From assembly GCA_035937595.1 (NCBI GenBank), contig DASZHS010000005.1, forward strand, positions 62,001-126,000: a stretch of DNA of 64,000 bases, read 5' to 3'. A program made the position numbers and the translations under genes. The notes beneath the pieces are model-generated. The model saw only the letters and a program-made list of their open reading frames with translations. It made no database searches and was not told where the DNA came from. Source of the DNA: Palsa-459 sp035937595. Its GTDB lineage: Bacteria; Actinomycetota; Acidimicrobiia; Acidimicrobiales; RAAP-2. Below are positions 18,187 to 26,417 of the stretch, one piece after another. Position 1 is the stretch's first letter, and each line of letters begins with the position of its first letter.

Positions 18187-18484
18187 ACCTGCCCTGTCGT
18201 CCGATCGCTCGTCGGGCGCGGCGCGCCACCGACGCGGAGGGCGCCGTCGCGGCGACGCGGACGAGTGAGCCGTCACCGTCACGCTTGCCGGTAACGGGCC
18301 GTCGTCGGTGGAAGCCCACTCCACCCCCGTCAGCCACGTCGCTGCCCGACGCCCAACGAGCTGAAAGCGTCACCGAGGCGGCGACCGCTGCCGCACACGT
18401 CGCCCCGGCCGGCCGGCCCGTGACCCGTGTGCGCATCGACGCTTCGGGCAATCCGCCAGGCGTGCGGCGCGGTACCCTCAGGCG

Positions 18485-19474
18485 GTGGAGGACCCCCGCG
18501 CCGCGGAACGGGTTCCGCGCGGTCGCGCGACCCAGGGGCGCCGCATCGTCGTGCTCGGCGGCACCGGGCTGCTGGGAGCGGAGATCGCACGGTGCTCCCT
18601 CGAGCTCGACGACGCCGTCACGATCCTCTCGCGTCGTGCCCCGGACGAAGCGACGTCGGCCATGCTGGCCGGTGCCCGCATCCTGACCGGTGACGCGACG
18701 GACGCAGCGTCGCTCTCACTCGCGCTCAAGGGCGCGACGCACGTCGTCTTCGCGCTCGGGGCGCCGACGCCGGCCGCCTCCGATGCGGAGCGATCGGCCG
18801 AGCTGCTCGTCCTCGACGCGGTCCTTGCCACGCTCGACGTCGACGGAGAGGTCCGGCTGACGTACCTGTCCTCGGGGGGAGCGGTCTACGGCGACGCTCC
18901 GTCGTTGCCGGTGGACGAGGACGCGGCGTGCTCACCGCGGTCGCCCTACGCCGAGACGAAGCTCGCCGCCGAGCAGAAGGTTTGTGCTGCCGCGGCGCGA
19001 GGGGCCGCGGCACGCGTGTTGCGCGTGGGCAACGTGTACGGCGCCCGGCAGCGCCACGACCGTGGCCAGGGGCTCGTGGCGACGATGCTGCACGCAGAGG
19101 CGACCGGGGCGCCGGTGGTGGTCTTCGGGACCGGTGACGCGGTCCGGGACTACGTCGACGTTCGCGACGTCGCCGAGGCGGTGGTGGCGCTCCAGGACCT
19201 CGGCGGCGCACCGGTGCTGAACGTGGGAACCGGCGTGGGCCACTCGATCTACGACGTGCACAAGATCGTCGAGACCGTCACCGGTGGCAGCGTGGCACTC
19301 CGCCACGAGACCGAGCGCGCGACGGACGTGCGCGCGGTCGTCCTCGACTGCACGAGGCTGCGGAACCTCATCGACTGGCAGCCGCGGTCCCTGGAGACCG
19401 GCGTCGCCGACGCCTTCCAAGCGATGCGGGCGCCGGCACGCGCCCGGGGCGGCGCGCCGATCGGCGCGGGGTAA
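18485..19474 (+). CDS. NAD-dependent epimerase/dehydratase (extended SDR)
   Basis: A 329-residue extended short-chain dehydrogenase. The nucleotide loop is VVLGGTGLLG, the catalytic region is YLSSGGAVYGD with YAETK (Tyr-x3-Lys), and the later VRDYVDVRDVAEAV and LNVGTG are typical of UDP-sugar 4-epimerases and related dehydratases. It probably supplies a nucleotide sugar to the neighbouring glycosyltransferases. The start is GTG 18485. The 298 bases upstream hold no recognizable gene, so it may have its own promoter. Confidence 0.88.
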   Translation: MEDPRAAERVPRGRATQGRRIVVLGGTGLLGAEIARCSLELDDAVTILSRRAPDEATSAMLAGARILTGDATDAASLSLALKGATHVVFALGAPTPAASDAERSAELLVLDAVLATLDVDGEVRLTYLSSGGAVYGDAPSLPVDEDAACSPRSPYAETKLAAEQKVCAAAARGAAARVLRVGNVYGARQRHDRGQGLVATMLHAEATGAPVVVFGTGDAVRDYVDVRDVAEAVVALQDLGGAPVLNVGTGVGHSIYDVHKIVETVTGGSVALRHETERATDVRAVVLDCTRLRNLIDWQPRSLETGVADAFQAMRAPARARGGAPIGAG

Positions 19475-19581
19475 CCGCGAGGCACCTGAACGAGGAGGCA
19501 GGGAGCGGAGCGCGCGGTCGTCCGGACGCGCAGGACGGGTGCCATCCTCATCCGTCGAGGCGAGGGGACCTCGGGCTGGCC

Positions 19582-19860
19582 GTGATCCTCGACGGGATCT
19601 TCGGGGTCCGCGTCGGCGGCTCGGTCGCGGGCAGTGTTGCGCCGGGGGGCACAGTCGGCGAGCGCGACGCGCTGGAACGCCTCGAGGGAACTCCAGACGT
19701 GGTCGCGACCTCGGAGGCGAGGATCGCGCTCGTGACCGGGGACGACGCCGACGCTGAGGCGCTCGGCGAGCAGACCGAGGCGTCGTGCGACGTGACGGCT
19801 GACACCCGAGCACGTCAGCGAGCATCGCCGTGGCTCGTGCAGCGCTTCGTCGGGTTGTAG
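19582..19860 (+). CDS. Possible small acidic protein
   Basis: A 92-codon frame with coding-like composition: third positions about 90% G/C and second positions about 50%. It starts at GTG and gives an acidic product (ERLEGTPDVV, GDDADAEALGEQTE). I recognise no family, and the ribosome site is far from the start. It could equally be a remnant. The flanking stretches 19475-19581 and 19861-19981 show no gene. Confidence 0.3.
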   Translation: MILDGIFGVRVGGSVAGSVAPGGTVGERDALERLEGTPDVVATSEARIALVTGDDADAEALGEQTEASCDVTADTRARQRASPWLVQRFVGL

Positions 19861-19981
19861 CAGGACAGTCGTGTCGTGCAGCCGAGCGCGGCGCAGATCC
19901 GCCCCTTTCCGAAGGTGCGGAGCCGTCGCCCGGTGATCAATCGGGTGGCACCCACCCACTCGACTCCTTCGAAGCTGTCTC

Positions 19982-20839
19982 TCAACATGGTTCCTCGCTC
20001 TCTCGATGGTCGTTCCGCAGGGACGTGGCGGGTGAGAAGGTCGTCCTGAAGGCGGCGTCACGGCCCGGTTCCGCACGGGGAAGGCTCGGCGCGTAGCCCC
20101 GTGCTGCAACGAGCCCACGTGCGCGTGGGTGGCCCGTTGTCCCTGCGGAGCCAGCGGGACGAGCCTCGGTGGACCGTCGGGCCACAACGTCCGAGCCGTA
20201 CAGCAGACGGATGGCGATCAGCCCGAGCAGCGTTGCCATCGGGATCTCGGCGCCGAGTGCGGTGGCGACGCTCAGCAGCAGGCATCGACCCCCGTGGGCC
20301 GTGACGACGTCGAACCACGCATCGCACAACAGCAACGCCGCCGTGATCAGCGACGCGGGGATGGCGACGAGCCGACGCCGCCAGAGTGCCCACGCGGTCG
20401 CACCGAGGCACCCCAGCAAGATGACGTCGAACCCCGCCCACGCGAGGGGCCAGTTGCCGACCAGGTAGCTGCGCGGGAGGCGCAGCGCGAGGCCGATCGT
20501 CCACGGGACGAGACCCAGGCAGCAGGCTGCGAGGAGCCGCACGATCCATCGGCTGGCATGCGGAGGGTTCGCCGCGGGCGCCGTGGGGATCGGCCCCGCC
20601 GTGGCGTGCGCAGACGTCGGCAGGGGTCGCCAGCCGGGACCCGCGGACCGGCCGGGCGGCACGGTGGGCGCCGGAGGCGTTCCGACCTCGCGTTCTCGGA
20701 TCTCGCGGGTTGCACGCCGTTCGGCGTGGTGCGTCGCACCACCCGGCTGCTCCCTCGTGCAGCCCCGACGTGTGGTGCGCACCCCGACCGACTCGGGTCG
20801 CGTCGATCCTGCGAGGGCCGAGGGGCCGTCGAGTGCCAT
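19982..20839 (-). CDS. Four-helix membrane protein of the ECF-linked operon
   Basis: A 285-residue protein. The first ~95 residues are Pro/Arg-rich and probably cytoplasmic. Four hydrophobic helices follow at about 97-120, 127-150, 155-180 and 188-212. The tail (about 215-285) is basic and polar. It starts at an ATG behind AGGACAGGTGG. It is the third gene of the minus-strand operon after the small protein and the COG4315 protein, 39 bases downstream of the latter. No family recognised; a membrane partner of the secreted-repeat protein is a guess from position. Confidence 0.7.
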   Translation of the reverse strand: MALDGPSALAGSTRPESVGVRTTRRGCTREQPGGATHHAERRATREIREREVGTPPAPTVPPGRSAGPGWRPLPTSAHATAGPIPTAPAANPPHASRWIVRLLAACCLGLVPWTIGLALRLPRSYLVGNWPLAWAGFDVILLGCLGATAWALWRRRLVAIPASLITAALLLCDAWFDVVTAHGGRCLLLSVATALGAEIPMATLLGLIAIRLLYGSDVVARRSTEARPAGSAGTTGHPRARGLVAARGYAPSLPRAEPGRDAAFRTTFSPATSLRNDHRESEEPC

Positions 20840-20878
20840 GTCACCACCTGTCCTTCGATGCCGCCGAGTCGCGTCGGC

Positions 20879-21481
20879 TCAGTAGCCGGGGATGCCGCCG
20901 GAGGGGGCGGTGGTCGGTGCAGCGCCCGAAGAGGTGGGCGACGTGGCGATCGACAGGAGCGTCGGGGTGGCGACCGCGAAGTTCTGCACACCCTGACCGG
21001 TCACGATCCCTGGTCGGTCCTCGACGAACGTGTAGAGGAAGTGACCGTTGTAGGTCACCTGGTGACCGTTCGCCGTCGGCACGATCGCCAGCGCGCCGGG
21101 AGCACCGCGTGCGTCGAGCCCGTTGGCCGTCAGCGGTGGCCAGAGCGCGGCGAGCTGACCGCTCACCATCGAGGCGGTGGCCGTGTCGGGACCGTACGTG
21201 TAGAGCGGCAGCCCGTCGCGATTCACAAGGATGGTCTCCGAGATGCCGCCCACCCTCGTCGTGGCCGTCCGCACCGTCGAGCCGTTCGCCGCCTTGGGTC
21301 CAAAGAGGGAGGGTCCAACCTGGGTCCCCCTCCCGTAGGCGGCAGGGCCGGCGGCAGACGGAGCGGTCCTGCGGGCCGTTGACGCGGTCGTCGAGCCCTT
21401 GGTGGTGACGAGCGCCACCCCACCCACGACAGCCGCCGCGGACAGTCCGAGTCCGGTGACCAGTCTGCGGGGCCGCCTCAC
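20879..21481 (-). CDS. COG4315-type secreted repeat protein
   Basis: A 200-residue exported protein of the lipoprotein-15/COG4315 group. The start is GTG 21481 with an ideal AAAGGAGGG site. A basic N-terminus is followed by a hydrophobic helix (LVTGLGLSAAAVVGGVALV). The repeat pattern is seen as ILVNRDGLPLYTYGPDT, LAALWPPLTANG and VTYNGHFLYTFVEDRPG (L-Y-x-F/Y-x-x-D motif twice). No lipobox Cys is visible. The start codon overlaps the stop of the upstream small gene. Function in this family is not established; members are often next to ECF sigma factors, as here. Confidence 0.85.
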   Translation of the reverse strand: MRRPRRLVTGLGLSAAAVVGGVALVTTKGSTTASTARRTAPSAAGPAAYGRGTQVGPSLFGPKAANGSTVRTATTRVGGISETILVNRDGLPLYTYGPDTATASMVSGQLAALWPPLTANGLDARGAPGALAIVPTANGHQVTYNGHFLYTFVEDRPGIVTGQGVQNFAVATPTLLSIATSPTSSGAAPTTAPSGGIPGY

Positions 21482-21717
21482 GTGCCCTCCTTTCGCACGG
21501 GCCCGTACCGCATGACGCCGGTGAGCACCCCGCGCCCCGGTGGCGCTCGCAGCGACGACGCCTCGTGCGCGAGGCTCCTCGGCGTCAGCGTCCTCGTGAG
21601 TCGGCGCTCGAGCCACACGCCCTTCAAGAGAAGGTCGCCGACCAGGCTGATGGCGCGACGGTCCACGCTTGACCGTGGTGTCCGCCGTGTCGAGTGCTCG
21701 TAGCTGGGATCGTGCAT
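21478..21717 (-). CDS. Small basic protein, first gene of the ECF-linked operon
   Basis: A 79-residue basic protein (HDPSYEHSTRRTPRSSVDRR, then a short hydrophobic patch ISLVGDLLLKGVWLERR). It has an AAGGAG site seven bases before the ATG. Its TGA overlaps the GTG of the COG4315 gene, strong evidence that it is translated. It lies about 40 bases downstream of a minus-strand TGTAACCC motif shared with the ECF gene promoter region. Family not recognised. Confidence 0.7.
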   Translation of the reverse strand: MHDPSYEHSTRRTPRSSVDRRAISLVGDLLLKGVWLERRLTRTLTPRSLAHEASSLRAPPGRGVLTGVMRYGPVRKEGT

Positions 21718-21754
21718 GGGAACTCCTTCGTTGCCTCGTGTTGCTTCCGATGCC

Positions 21755-21774
21755 AGATACGGACGCGGGTTACA
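21755..21774 (-). promoter_or_regulatory. TGTAACCC motif, copy A (minus strand)
   Basis: Reads TGTAACCCGCGTCCGTATCT on the minus strand, 38 bases before the ATG of the small protein gene. It shares TGTAACCC, GTCC and TATCT with two plus-strand copies ahead of the ECF sigma gene. It is probably the target of that sigma factor. Confidence 0.55.
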
Positions 21775-22065
21775 TCGGCCAGAGGACGCACCCCGCTCGC
21801 CGATCGCCGTGCGGCCGATCACACGGCATCGCGCTGACCGGGTGCTCGTGTCATCGGCGTTGGGGTCGCCGGGAGGGGTCAGAGGGCGCAGCCGTCGAGT
21901 CGCTGCGCGGCGCAGCGGCTCCGCACCCCGTACCGCCGTCACGCCAGCGCTGGTGGACAAAGGCGAGTAGGACCGCCACGCGGGCTGTGGCACCCTCGCG
22001 GTTTCACCGTGCCAGGGCCCGCGCGGCGCCAGCGGGCCAGCGCCGCGGGCACGCCCCGGTCTCGG

Positions 22066-22090
22066 TGTAACCCGCGGTCCTATCTCTACA
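22066..22090 (+). promoter_or_regulatory. TGTAACCC motif, copy B
   Basis: TGTAACCC followed by GCGGTCCTATCTCTACA, about 160 bases before the ECF start. It precedes a hairpin and a 45-codon open frame (22090-22227) that ends inside copy C. Confidence 0.55.
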
Positions 22091-22117
22091 TGGCCCCACA
22101 CGGGCCGTGCCGCCTCA

Positions 22118-22156
22118 CCGGCTCCCGGTTGGCTCCCCCGACCAACCGGGAGCCGG
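22118..22156. repeat. Perfect 15-bp inverted repeat (stem-loop)
   Basis: CCGGCTCCCGGTTGG at 22118-22132 and its exact complement at 22142-22156, with a 9-base loop. There is no T-run after it. It lies between motif copies B and C in the ECF leader, so it could terminate or attenuate transcription from B, or fold in a leader RNA. Confidence 0.7.
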
Positions 22157-22222
22157 GCGCCCCCGTCAGTGCATGGTCAGACGACCCCGAACCGATGCGC
22201 ACAAGACCGTGGGAGCCGCACG

Positions 22223-22247
22223 TGTAACCCGACGTCCTATGTGTAGG
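22223..22247 (+). promoter_or_regulatory. TGTAACCC motif, copy C (proximal to the ECF gene)
   Basis: TGTAACCC followed by GACGTCCTATGTGTAGG, ending five bases before the ECF ATG at 22252. If this is a promoter element the ECF transcript would be nearly leaderless. Copies B and C match at about 20 of 25 positions. Confidence 0.55.
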
Positions 22248-22251
22248 TGAG

Positions 22252-22845
22252 ATGCTCTCCACCGTTCAGCCCTCCGACATCGAACCAAGCGCTGACCCGG
22301 CCACGAAGGACCGCCGGATCAGGTATCTCCGCGTGGTAGATGCCGACGTCTACGCCGACTGGGAGTCGGTGTACCGGGACAACATCGACCGTCTCTACCG
22401 CCTGATGTACGCACGCGTCGGCAACCGGCCTGACGCCGAGGACCTCACGTCCGAGGTCTTCCGCACGGCCCTCCCTCCGCTTCGAATGGCGTCCTCGAAG
22501 GGAGAGGTTCGTGCGTACCTGCTGGCTACGGCCAACACCGTCCTCGCTGCGCACTGGCGCCAGCACTTCGGGATGCCGGTGACCTCGATCGACGAGGTGG
22601 CCGACGCCGGCTCCCTCGCCGAGCCGTCCACCGATGCGCCAGTGAGTGCCGCACCACAGCGCGCCGGCAAGATCCTCGAGGCGTTGCCCGACCGGTATCG
22701 GCGCATCCTCGAGCTCCGCTTCCTCGAGGCCTGCTCGATCAAGGAGGCAGCGGAGGTGCTCGGCGTGAGCGTCAGCAACGCCAAGGTTCTGCAGCATCGC
22801 GCCCTTCGCATGGCCGCCAACGTGTCCTCGGAGGTGGGGCTATGA
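22252..22845 (+). CDS. ECF-type RNA polymerase sigma factor
   Basis: A 197-residue extracytoplasmic-function sigma factor. Region 2 is seen as NIDRLYRLMYARVGNRPDAEDLTSEVFRTAL with EVRAYLLATANTVLAAHWR, and region 4 as ILEALPDRYRRILELRFLEACSIKEAAEVLGVSVSNAKVLQHRAL. An extra ~45 residues precede region 2. The gene overlaps the downstream membrane protein by four bases (ATGA), the usual arrangement with an anti-sigma factor. Repeated TGTAACCC motifs upstream suggest autoregulation. Confidence 0.93.
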   Translation: MLSTVQPSDIEPSADPATKDRRIRYLRVVDADVYADWESVYRDNIDRLYRLMYARVGNRPDAEDLTSEVFRTALPPLRMASSKGEVRAYLLATANTVLAAHWRQHFGMPVTSIDEVADAGSLAEPSTDAPVSAAPQRAGKILEALPDRYRRILELRFLEACSIKEAAEVLGVSVSNAKVLQHRALRMAANVSSEVGL

Positions 22846-23489
22846 CCCAGCGACGACTGTTCGCGTTCCTCGATGCGATCGCCGCAGGACGGCGCCCCAG
22901 GGACTTCGATGCCAGCGCCGAGGACGCCGAGGTCATGCGGGCCGCCGTGGAGCTGCGCGCCGCGCGGCCCGGCGACGACGCGCCGGACCCCGCGTTCGTC
23001 GCCGGTCTGTTCGACCACCTCTCGCAGCAGGCCAGTGCGGCGCCGACCGCGTCGCCCATCCCGATGCGTCGACGGCGAGTGGCGCTCGGCTCTGTTGCCG
23101 CCGGGCTCGTTCTCATCAGTGCGACGGCGGCCGTCACCGAGGCCACGAACCATTCGACCCCGGCACGGCTCACCCTGCCGGCACCACAGCGCTCCTCGCT
23201 GCGCACGGGCACGTTCGAGACGACGGATGGTCGCGTGATGGGACAGATCGTCGCGTACCGAGGATCACCCTCCTGGGTCTTCATGAACGTGGGTGACATG
23301 GGCTACACCGGCGCGATCGTCTGCAGGCTCCAGGTGGCCGATGGCTCGACGGTCGCCACGGGAACGTTCGACCTTCATGGGGGCCAAGGCGCATGGTCGA
23401 AGACGATCCACGTGGACATCGCTCGGCTCCGAGGTGCACAGCTCGTCAACGCCTCGGGCAGCGTCGTGGCGTCAGCGACGCTCACCTGA
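22842..23489 (+). CDS. Probable membrane-bound anti-sigma factor
   Basis: A 215-residue protein: a cytoplasmic acidic/basic N-terminus of ~75 residues, one helix (VALGSVAAGLVLISATAAVT), and an extracytoplasmic domain of ~115 residues with beta-rich pattern (PSWVFMNVGDMGYTGAIVCRLQVADGSTV). No zinc anti-sigma HxxxCxxC motif is present. The role is inferred from the ATGA overlap with the ECF gene and the single-pass topology. Similar C-terminal domains occur in proteins translated directly after ECF genes. Confidence 0.75.
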   Translation: MTQRRLFAFLDAIAAGRRPRDFDASAEDAEVMRAAVELRAARPGDDAPDPAFVAGLFDHLSQQASAAPTASPIPMRRRRVALGSVAAGLVLISATAAVTEATNHSTPARLTLPAPQRSSLRTGTFETTDGRVMGQIVAYRGSPSWVFMNVGDMGYTGAIVCRLQVADGSTVATGTFDLHGGQGAWSKTIHVDIARLRGAQLVNASGSVVASATLT

Positions 23490-23997
23490 GTGCCGTGACC
23501 GACAACCACGTGCCGAAGCTGGCGTGGTCTGATGCCGACGAACACGATCGTGGCGGGCCCGACGTCGCGAGCTCGGCGTCATCGACGCCGTGTCGAGCGC
23601 GCGAAACGGCAGTCATCGTCACCGCTCTCCCATCGAGGTCAACGCTCGGGGAGTCACCGAGACCGCTACTGTTTCCTTGAGGGCGCCTAGACCCAGCTTC
23701 CTTCTCGCACGGCAGACGGCCGAGGGTGAAGAGCGGAGGGTAGCGATGGGCCTTCCAGGGGCGTTCGTTCAGGGCCGCCGGCACCGGCAGGGCCGCCGGA
23801 GCATCGACAGCGTCCGCGACGTCGCGTGACCACTCACGAGAGCTGTGCTCCTCGATCCATTCACGCCGCTCGAAACCATCGGGAGCGCGCCGGACGTCGG
23901 CTGGCGTCATGGCACCCAAATGGGAGGGGCGGATCGACCAGGTGGAGGGCGATACCGAGCAAGCCGTGGAGAAGGCCGGGGATACCGGTAGGGGGAG
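23490..23997. other. Intergenic region, lower GC
   Basis: About 500 bases with noticeably lower GC than the neighbours. A minus-strand 145-codon frame covers much of it (23482-23919) with mediocre codon bias and no family match. I would not call it a gene. The promoter for the GAF-ANTAR gene must lie at the right end. Confidence 0.4.
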
Positions 23998-24828
23998 ATG
24001 GTCGCGGGCCCCAAGTCGTGGAGGTGGGTCACGATCGTGAACGACGGAAGGGGTAGCGACTCGAACCGAGGGGATGGCTCGTCTGGCGAGTGGCGGAAGA
24101 CCGGTGCGGAGCGCCTGATCCAGATCCTCGAGCTGATGACGCAGGGAAGGAATGGACGAGCGCCCCGCACCCTCTGCGCCACCGCCGCAGAGATCGTGGG
24201 CGTGAGCGGAGCGGGCATCGCCCTCGTGTCGTCAGGGGGCACCTTCACCCGTCTGTGCACGAGCAACGACGTGTCCGCCAAGCTGATGGAGATCGAGCTG
24301 ACCGTCGGGGAGGGTCCATGCCTCGACGTGTGCGCGACCAACGGCTCGCTCAGCGTGCCGAACCTCCTGTCCTACGAGGACCCGCACTGGCTCGCCTTTG
24401 CACCCCTGGCGGGGTCCTCCGGAGCCAGAGCGGTCTTCGGGTTCCCCATCCGGATCGGGGCGGCCCGGCTCGGCGCGCTCAGCCTCTATCGCGATCGATC
24501 GGGATCACTCACCGACGTCCAGACGTCCGATGCCTATCTGATGGCGTCCGTCGCGAGCCGGGCGATCCTCTCCATGCAGTCTGGCGCCCCACCGGAGATG
24601 ATCGCGACCGAGCTGGAGCACGAGGCCACCTTCGACTTCGCGATCCACCAGGCCGCCGGCATGGTGGCGGTCCAGGGATCGATGTCCATCGGCGACGCGC
24701 TTGCCACGCTCCGGGCACACGCGTTCTCGACGAGTGCCACGCCCTCGGCACTCGCACGTCGCATCGTCGCTCGGGACACGTTCTTCGATCCGGTCACCCG
24801 GGACTGGCGAGAGCTGGACCCGCGATGA
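23998..24828 (+). CDS. GAF-ANTAR regulator 1
   Basis: A 276-residue cytoplasmic regulator: GAF domain ~40-185 (AAEIVGVSGAGIALVSSGG, GEGPCLDVCATNG, FGFPIRIGAARLGALSLYRD) and ANTAR domain ~205-265 (FDFAIHQAAGMVAVQGSMSIGDALATLRAHAFST). ANTAR proteins bind paired stem-loops in nascent RNA and prevent termination; GAF is the sensor. The RNA target is not identified. The start is ATG with GGGGGAG directly before it; the first ~35 residues are not domain sequence. It is followed after ~90 bases by a second GAF-ANTAR gene. Confidence 0.9.
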   Translation: MVAGPKSWRWVTIVNDGRGSDSNRGDGSSGEWRKTGAERLIQILELMTQGRNGRAPRTLCATAAEIVGVSGAGIALVSSGGTFTRLCTSNDVSAKLMEIELTVGEGPCLDVCATNGSLSVPNLLSYEDPHWLAFAPLAGSSGARAVFGFPIRIGAARLGALSLYRDRSGSLTDVQTSDAYLMASVASRAILSMQSGAPPEMIATELEHEATFDFAIHQAAGMVAVQGSMSIGDALATLRAHAFSTSATPSALARRIVARDTFFDPVTRDWRELDPR

Positions 24829-24916
24829 CGGGCGGGAATAGCATCGCGTCCATTAGGACCTATAGGTCGCGCTGCGTCGGTGCACGACCCGCATTGCTCT
24901 GTCTAGTGGAGGACTG

Positions 24917-25633
24917 ATGCCAAGGGAGTCCCTGCTCGTGACGACGCTTGTCGAGCTTGCCGACAGTCTCGTTGATGACTTCGACGTCATCGACGTGCTG
25001 ACGATGTTGAGCGACCGCTGCGTCGAGGCCATGGACGTCGATGCCGCGGGGGTGATGCTGGCCTCGCCGGGAGAGGAGCTGCAGTTCATCGCGTCGTCGA
25101 GCGAGTCGATGCGGGTTCTCGAGCTATTCCAGATTCAGGCAAACGAGGGTCCATGCGTCGACTGCTTCAGGGACGGCAATGCAATCGTCAACCACGCGCT
25201 TGCCGAGGAGGACGACCGATGGCCCAGATTCACACCGAGGGCACTGAGCCAAGGTTTCCGATCGGTCCACTGCCTTCCGATGCGCCTGCGCGGTCGCACT
25301 ATCGGCGCCCTGAACCTCTTCAACTCCAAGGAGGGACCGCTGGATCCCGACGACGTCGTCGTTGCCCAAGGTCTCGCCGATGTCGCGACCATCGCGATTC
25401 TTCAGCATCGATCGTCGCTGGACGCGCGGGTGCTGAACGACCAGTTGAGCAATGCCCTCAACAGCAGGATCATCATTGAGCAGGCGAAGGGAATGGTGAG
25501 CCAGGCAACGGCCTGCAACATGGACGAGGCCTTCGGCCGGCTTCGCGCGTTCTCACGAAATCACAACTTGCGGCTGACCGACGTCGCGACGTCAGTCGTG
25601 GACGGGGAGCTCGGGCCACACGCACTCGCGTGA
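24917..25633 (+). CDS. GAF-ANTAR regulator 2
   Basis: A 238-residue protein of the same design. GAF: LTMLSDRCVEAMDVDAAGVMLASPGEEL, NEGPCVDCFRDG, RSVHCLPMRLRGRTIGALNLFN. ANTAR: LNSRIIIEQAKGMVSQATACNMDEAFGRLRAFSRNHNLRLTDVA, a nearly canonical ANTAR signature (IxQAKGM). A GGAGGAC site precedes the ATG. It is more canonical than the first copy and lies in tandem with it. Codon bias is slightly less G/C at third positions than in neighbours. Confidence 0.93.
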   Translation: MPRESLLVTTLVELADSLVDDFDVIDVLTMLSDRCVEAMDVDAAGVMLASPGEELQFIASSSESMRVLELFQIQANEGPCVDCFRDGNAIVNHALAEEDDRWPRFTPRALSQGFRSVHCLPMRLRGRTIGALNLFNSKEGPLDPDDVVVAQGLADVATIAILQHRSSLDARVLNDQLSNALNSRIIIEQAKGMVSQATACNMDEAFGRLRAFSRNHNLRLTDVATSVVDGELGPHALA

Positions 25634-25722
25634 GGCCGATGCGAGAAGGTAAGCGGGGTCGACGGAGCGGCGGGTTGCTGGCGGGTTGACCGACCTCAGA
25701 CGGACAACCCGGTGCCATCTGT

Positions 25723-26376
25723 TCACGCGTCGGTGTCCACCGATGTTCCGGGCGTGACGAGGACGTTCAGCGATCCGATTGACTCCGCGGCCCGCGTGTC
25801 CTGACCATGGCGGTCGGCCTCGTCGGTGGATCCCTCAGGTGCGGTGGAGACCGTAAGGGGCAGCATCTCTCTCGTCTGTCGCACGGTTCCGAAGACGTGG
25901 TGCCGACGCGTGGCAGACGGCGCAAGCTCGAGGACACGTGCCTTTTGTGACATCGCCTCCACGACCCTCGACGTCAGCTGCTCGTCCGCGTCCACGAAGT
26001 GGTGCCACGTGGGCAGCCAGTCCTCGGGCGCGAACTGTGGATCGTGCTCGTAGGGCGTCGCCCGTGCGTGTGCTTCCAGCGCGGCGATGGTCGGCAGCAG
26101 CGACCAAGGCAGCAGGAGCACGACCTCGGACCTGATCGCGAGCGGAGACGTTGCTGGCGCTGCGGGTTCCCCCGGGCTGCTCGCGGCGACATAGCGCAGG
26201 TCGGTGAGGCTCAGGATGACGGCGGCGGTGGGGACCGATCGCTGCTCCTGGGTCGTCATCAGCCTGAGCGGTGCAAGTCGAACGGCTCCGTGGGCGGACG
26301 TGAGCACCCAAGGATCGGAGGTCCCGATGGATGCGGCCATCGTGAGGAGCGATGGTCGAGTCGCGACGTCGCTCAT
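25723..26376 (-). CDS. Hypothetical protein
   Basis: A 217-residue protein with clean codon bias, starting at ATG 26376. It contains hydrophobic strands (WVLTSAHGAVRLAPLRLM, AAVILSLTDLRYVAAS, SEVVLLLPWSLLPTIAALEAHA), a WHHFVDADEQLTSRVVEAMSQKARVLELAPS region and a disordered acidic tail. No signal peptide or membrane helix; probably cytoplasmic. I do not recognise the family. A 7-bp inverted repeat (CGGGTTG / CAACCCG) between it and GAF-ANTAR 2 may be a shared terminator. Confidence 0.7.
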   Translation of the reverse strand: MSDVATRPSLLTMAASIGTSDPWVLTSAHGAVRLAPLRLMTTQEQRSVPTAAVILSLTDLRYVAASSPGEPAAPATSPLAIRSEVVLLLPWSLLPTIAALEAHARATPYEHDPQFAPEDWLPTWHHFVDADEQLTSRVVEAMSQKARVLELAPSATRRHHVFGTVRQTREMLPLTVSTAPEGSTDEADRHGQDTRAAESIGSLNVLVTPGTSVDTDA

Positions 26377-26417
26377 GGCTCACCCCCGCCTCTTGTCTGA
26401 CTCACCAAGGGTCTGGA

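Noticed and set aside
16153..18324. A 723-codon minus-strand frame
   Set aside because: It is fully antisense to the GT4 gene. No domain pattern.
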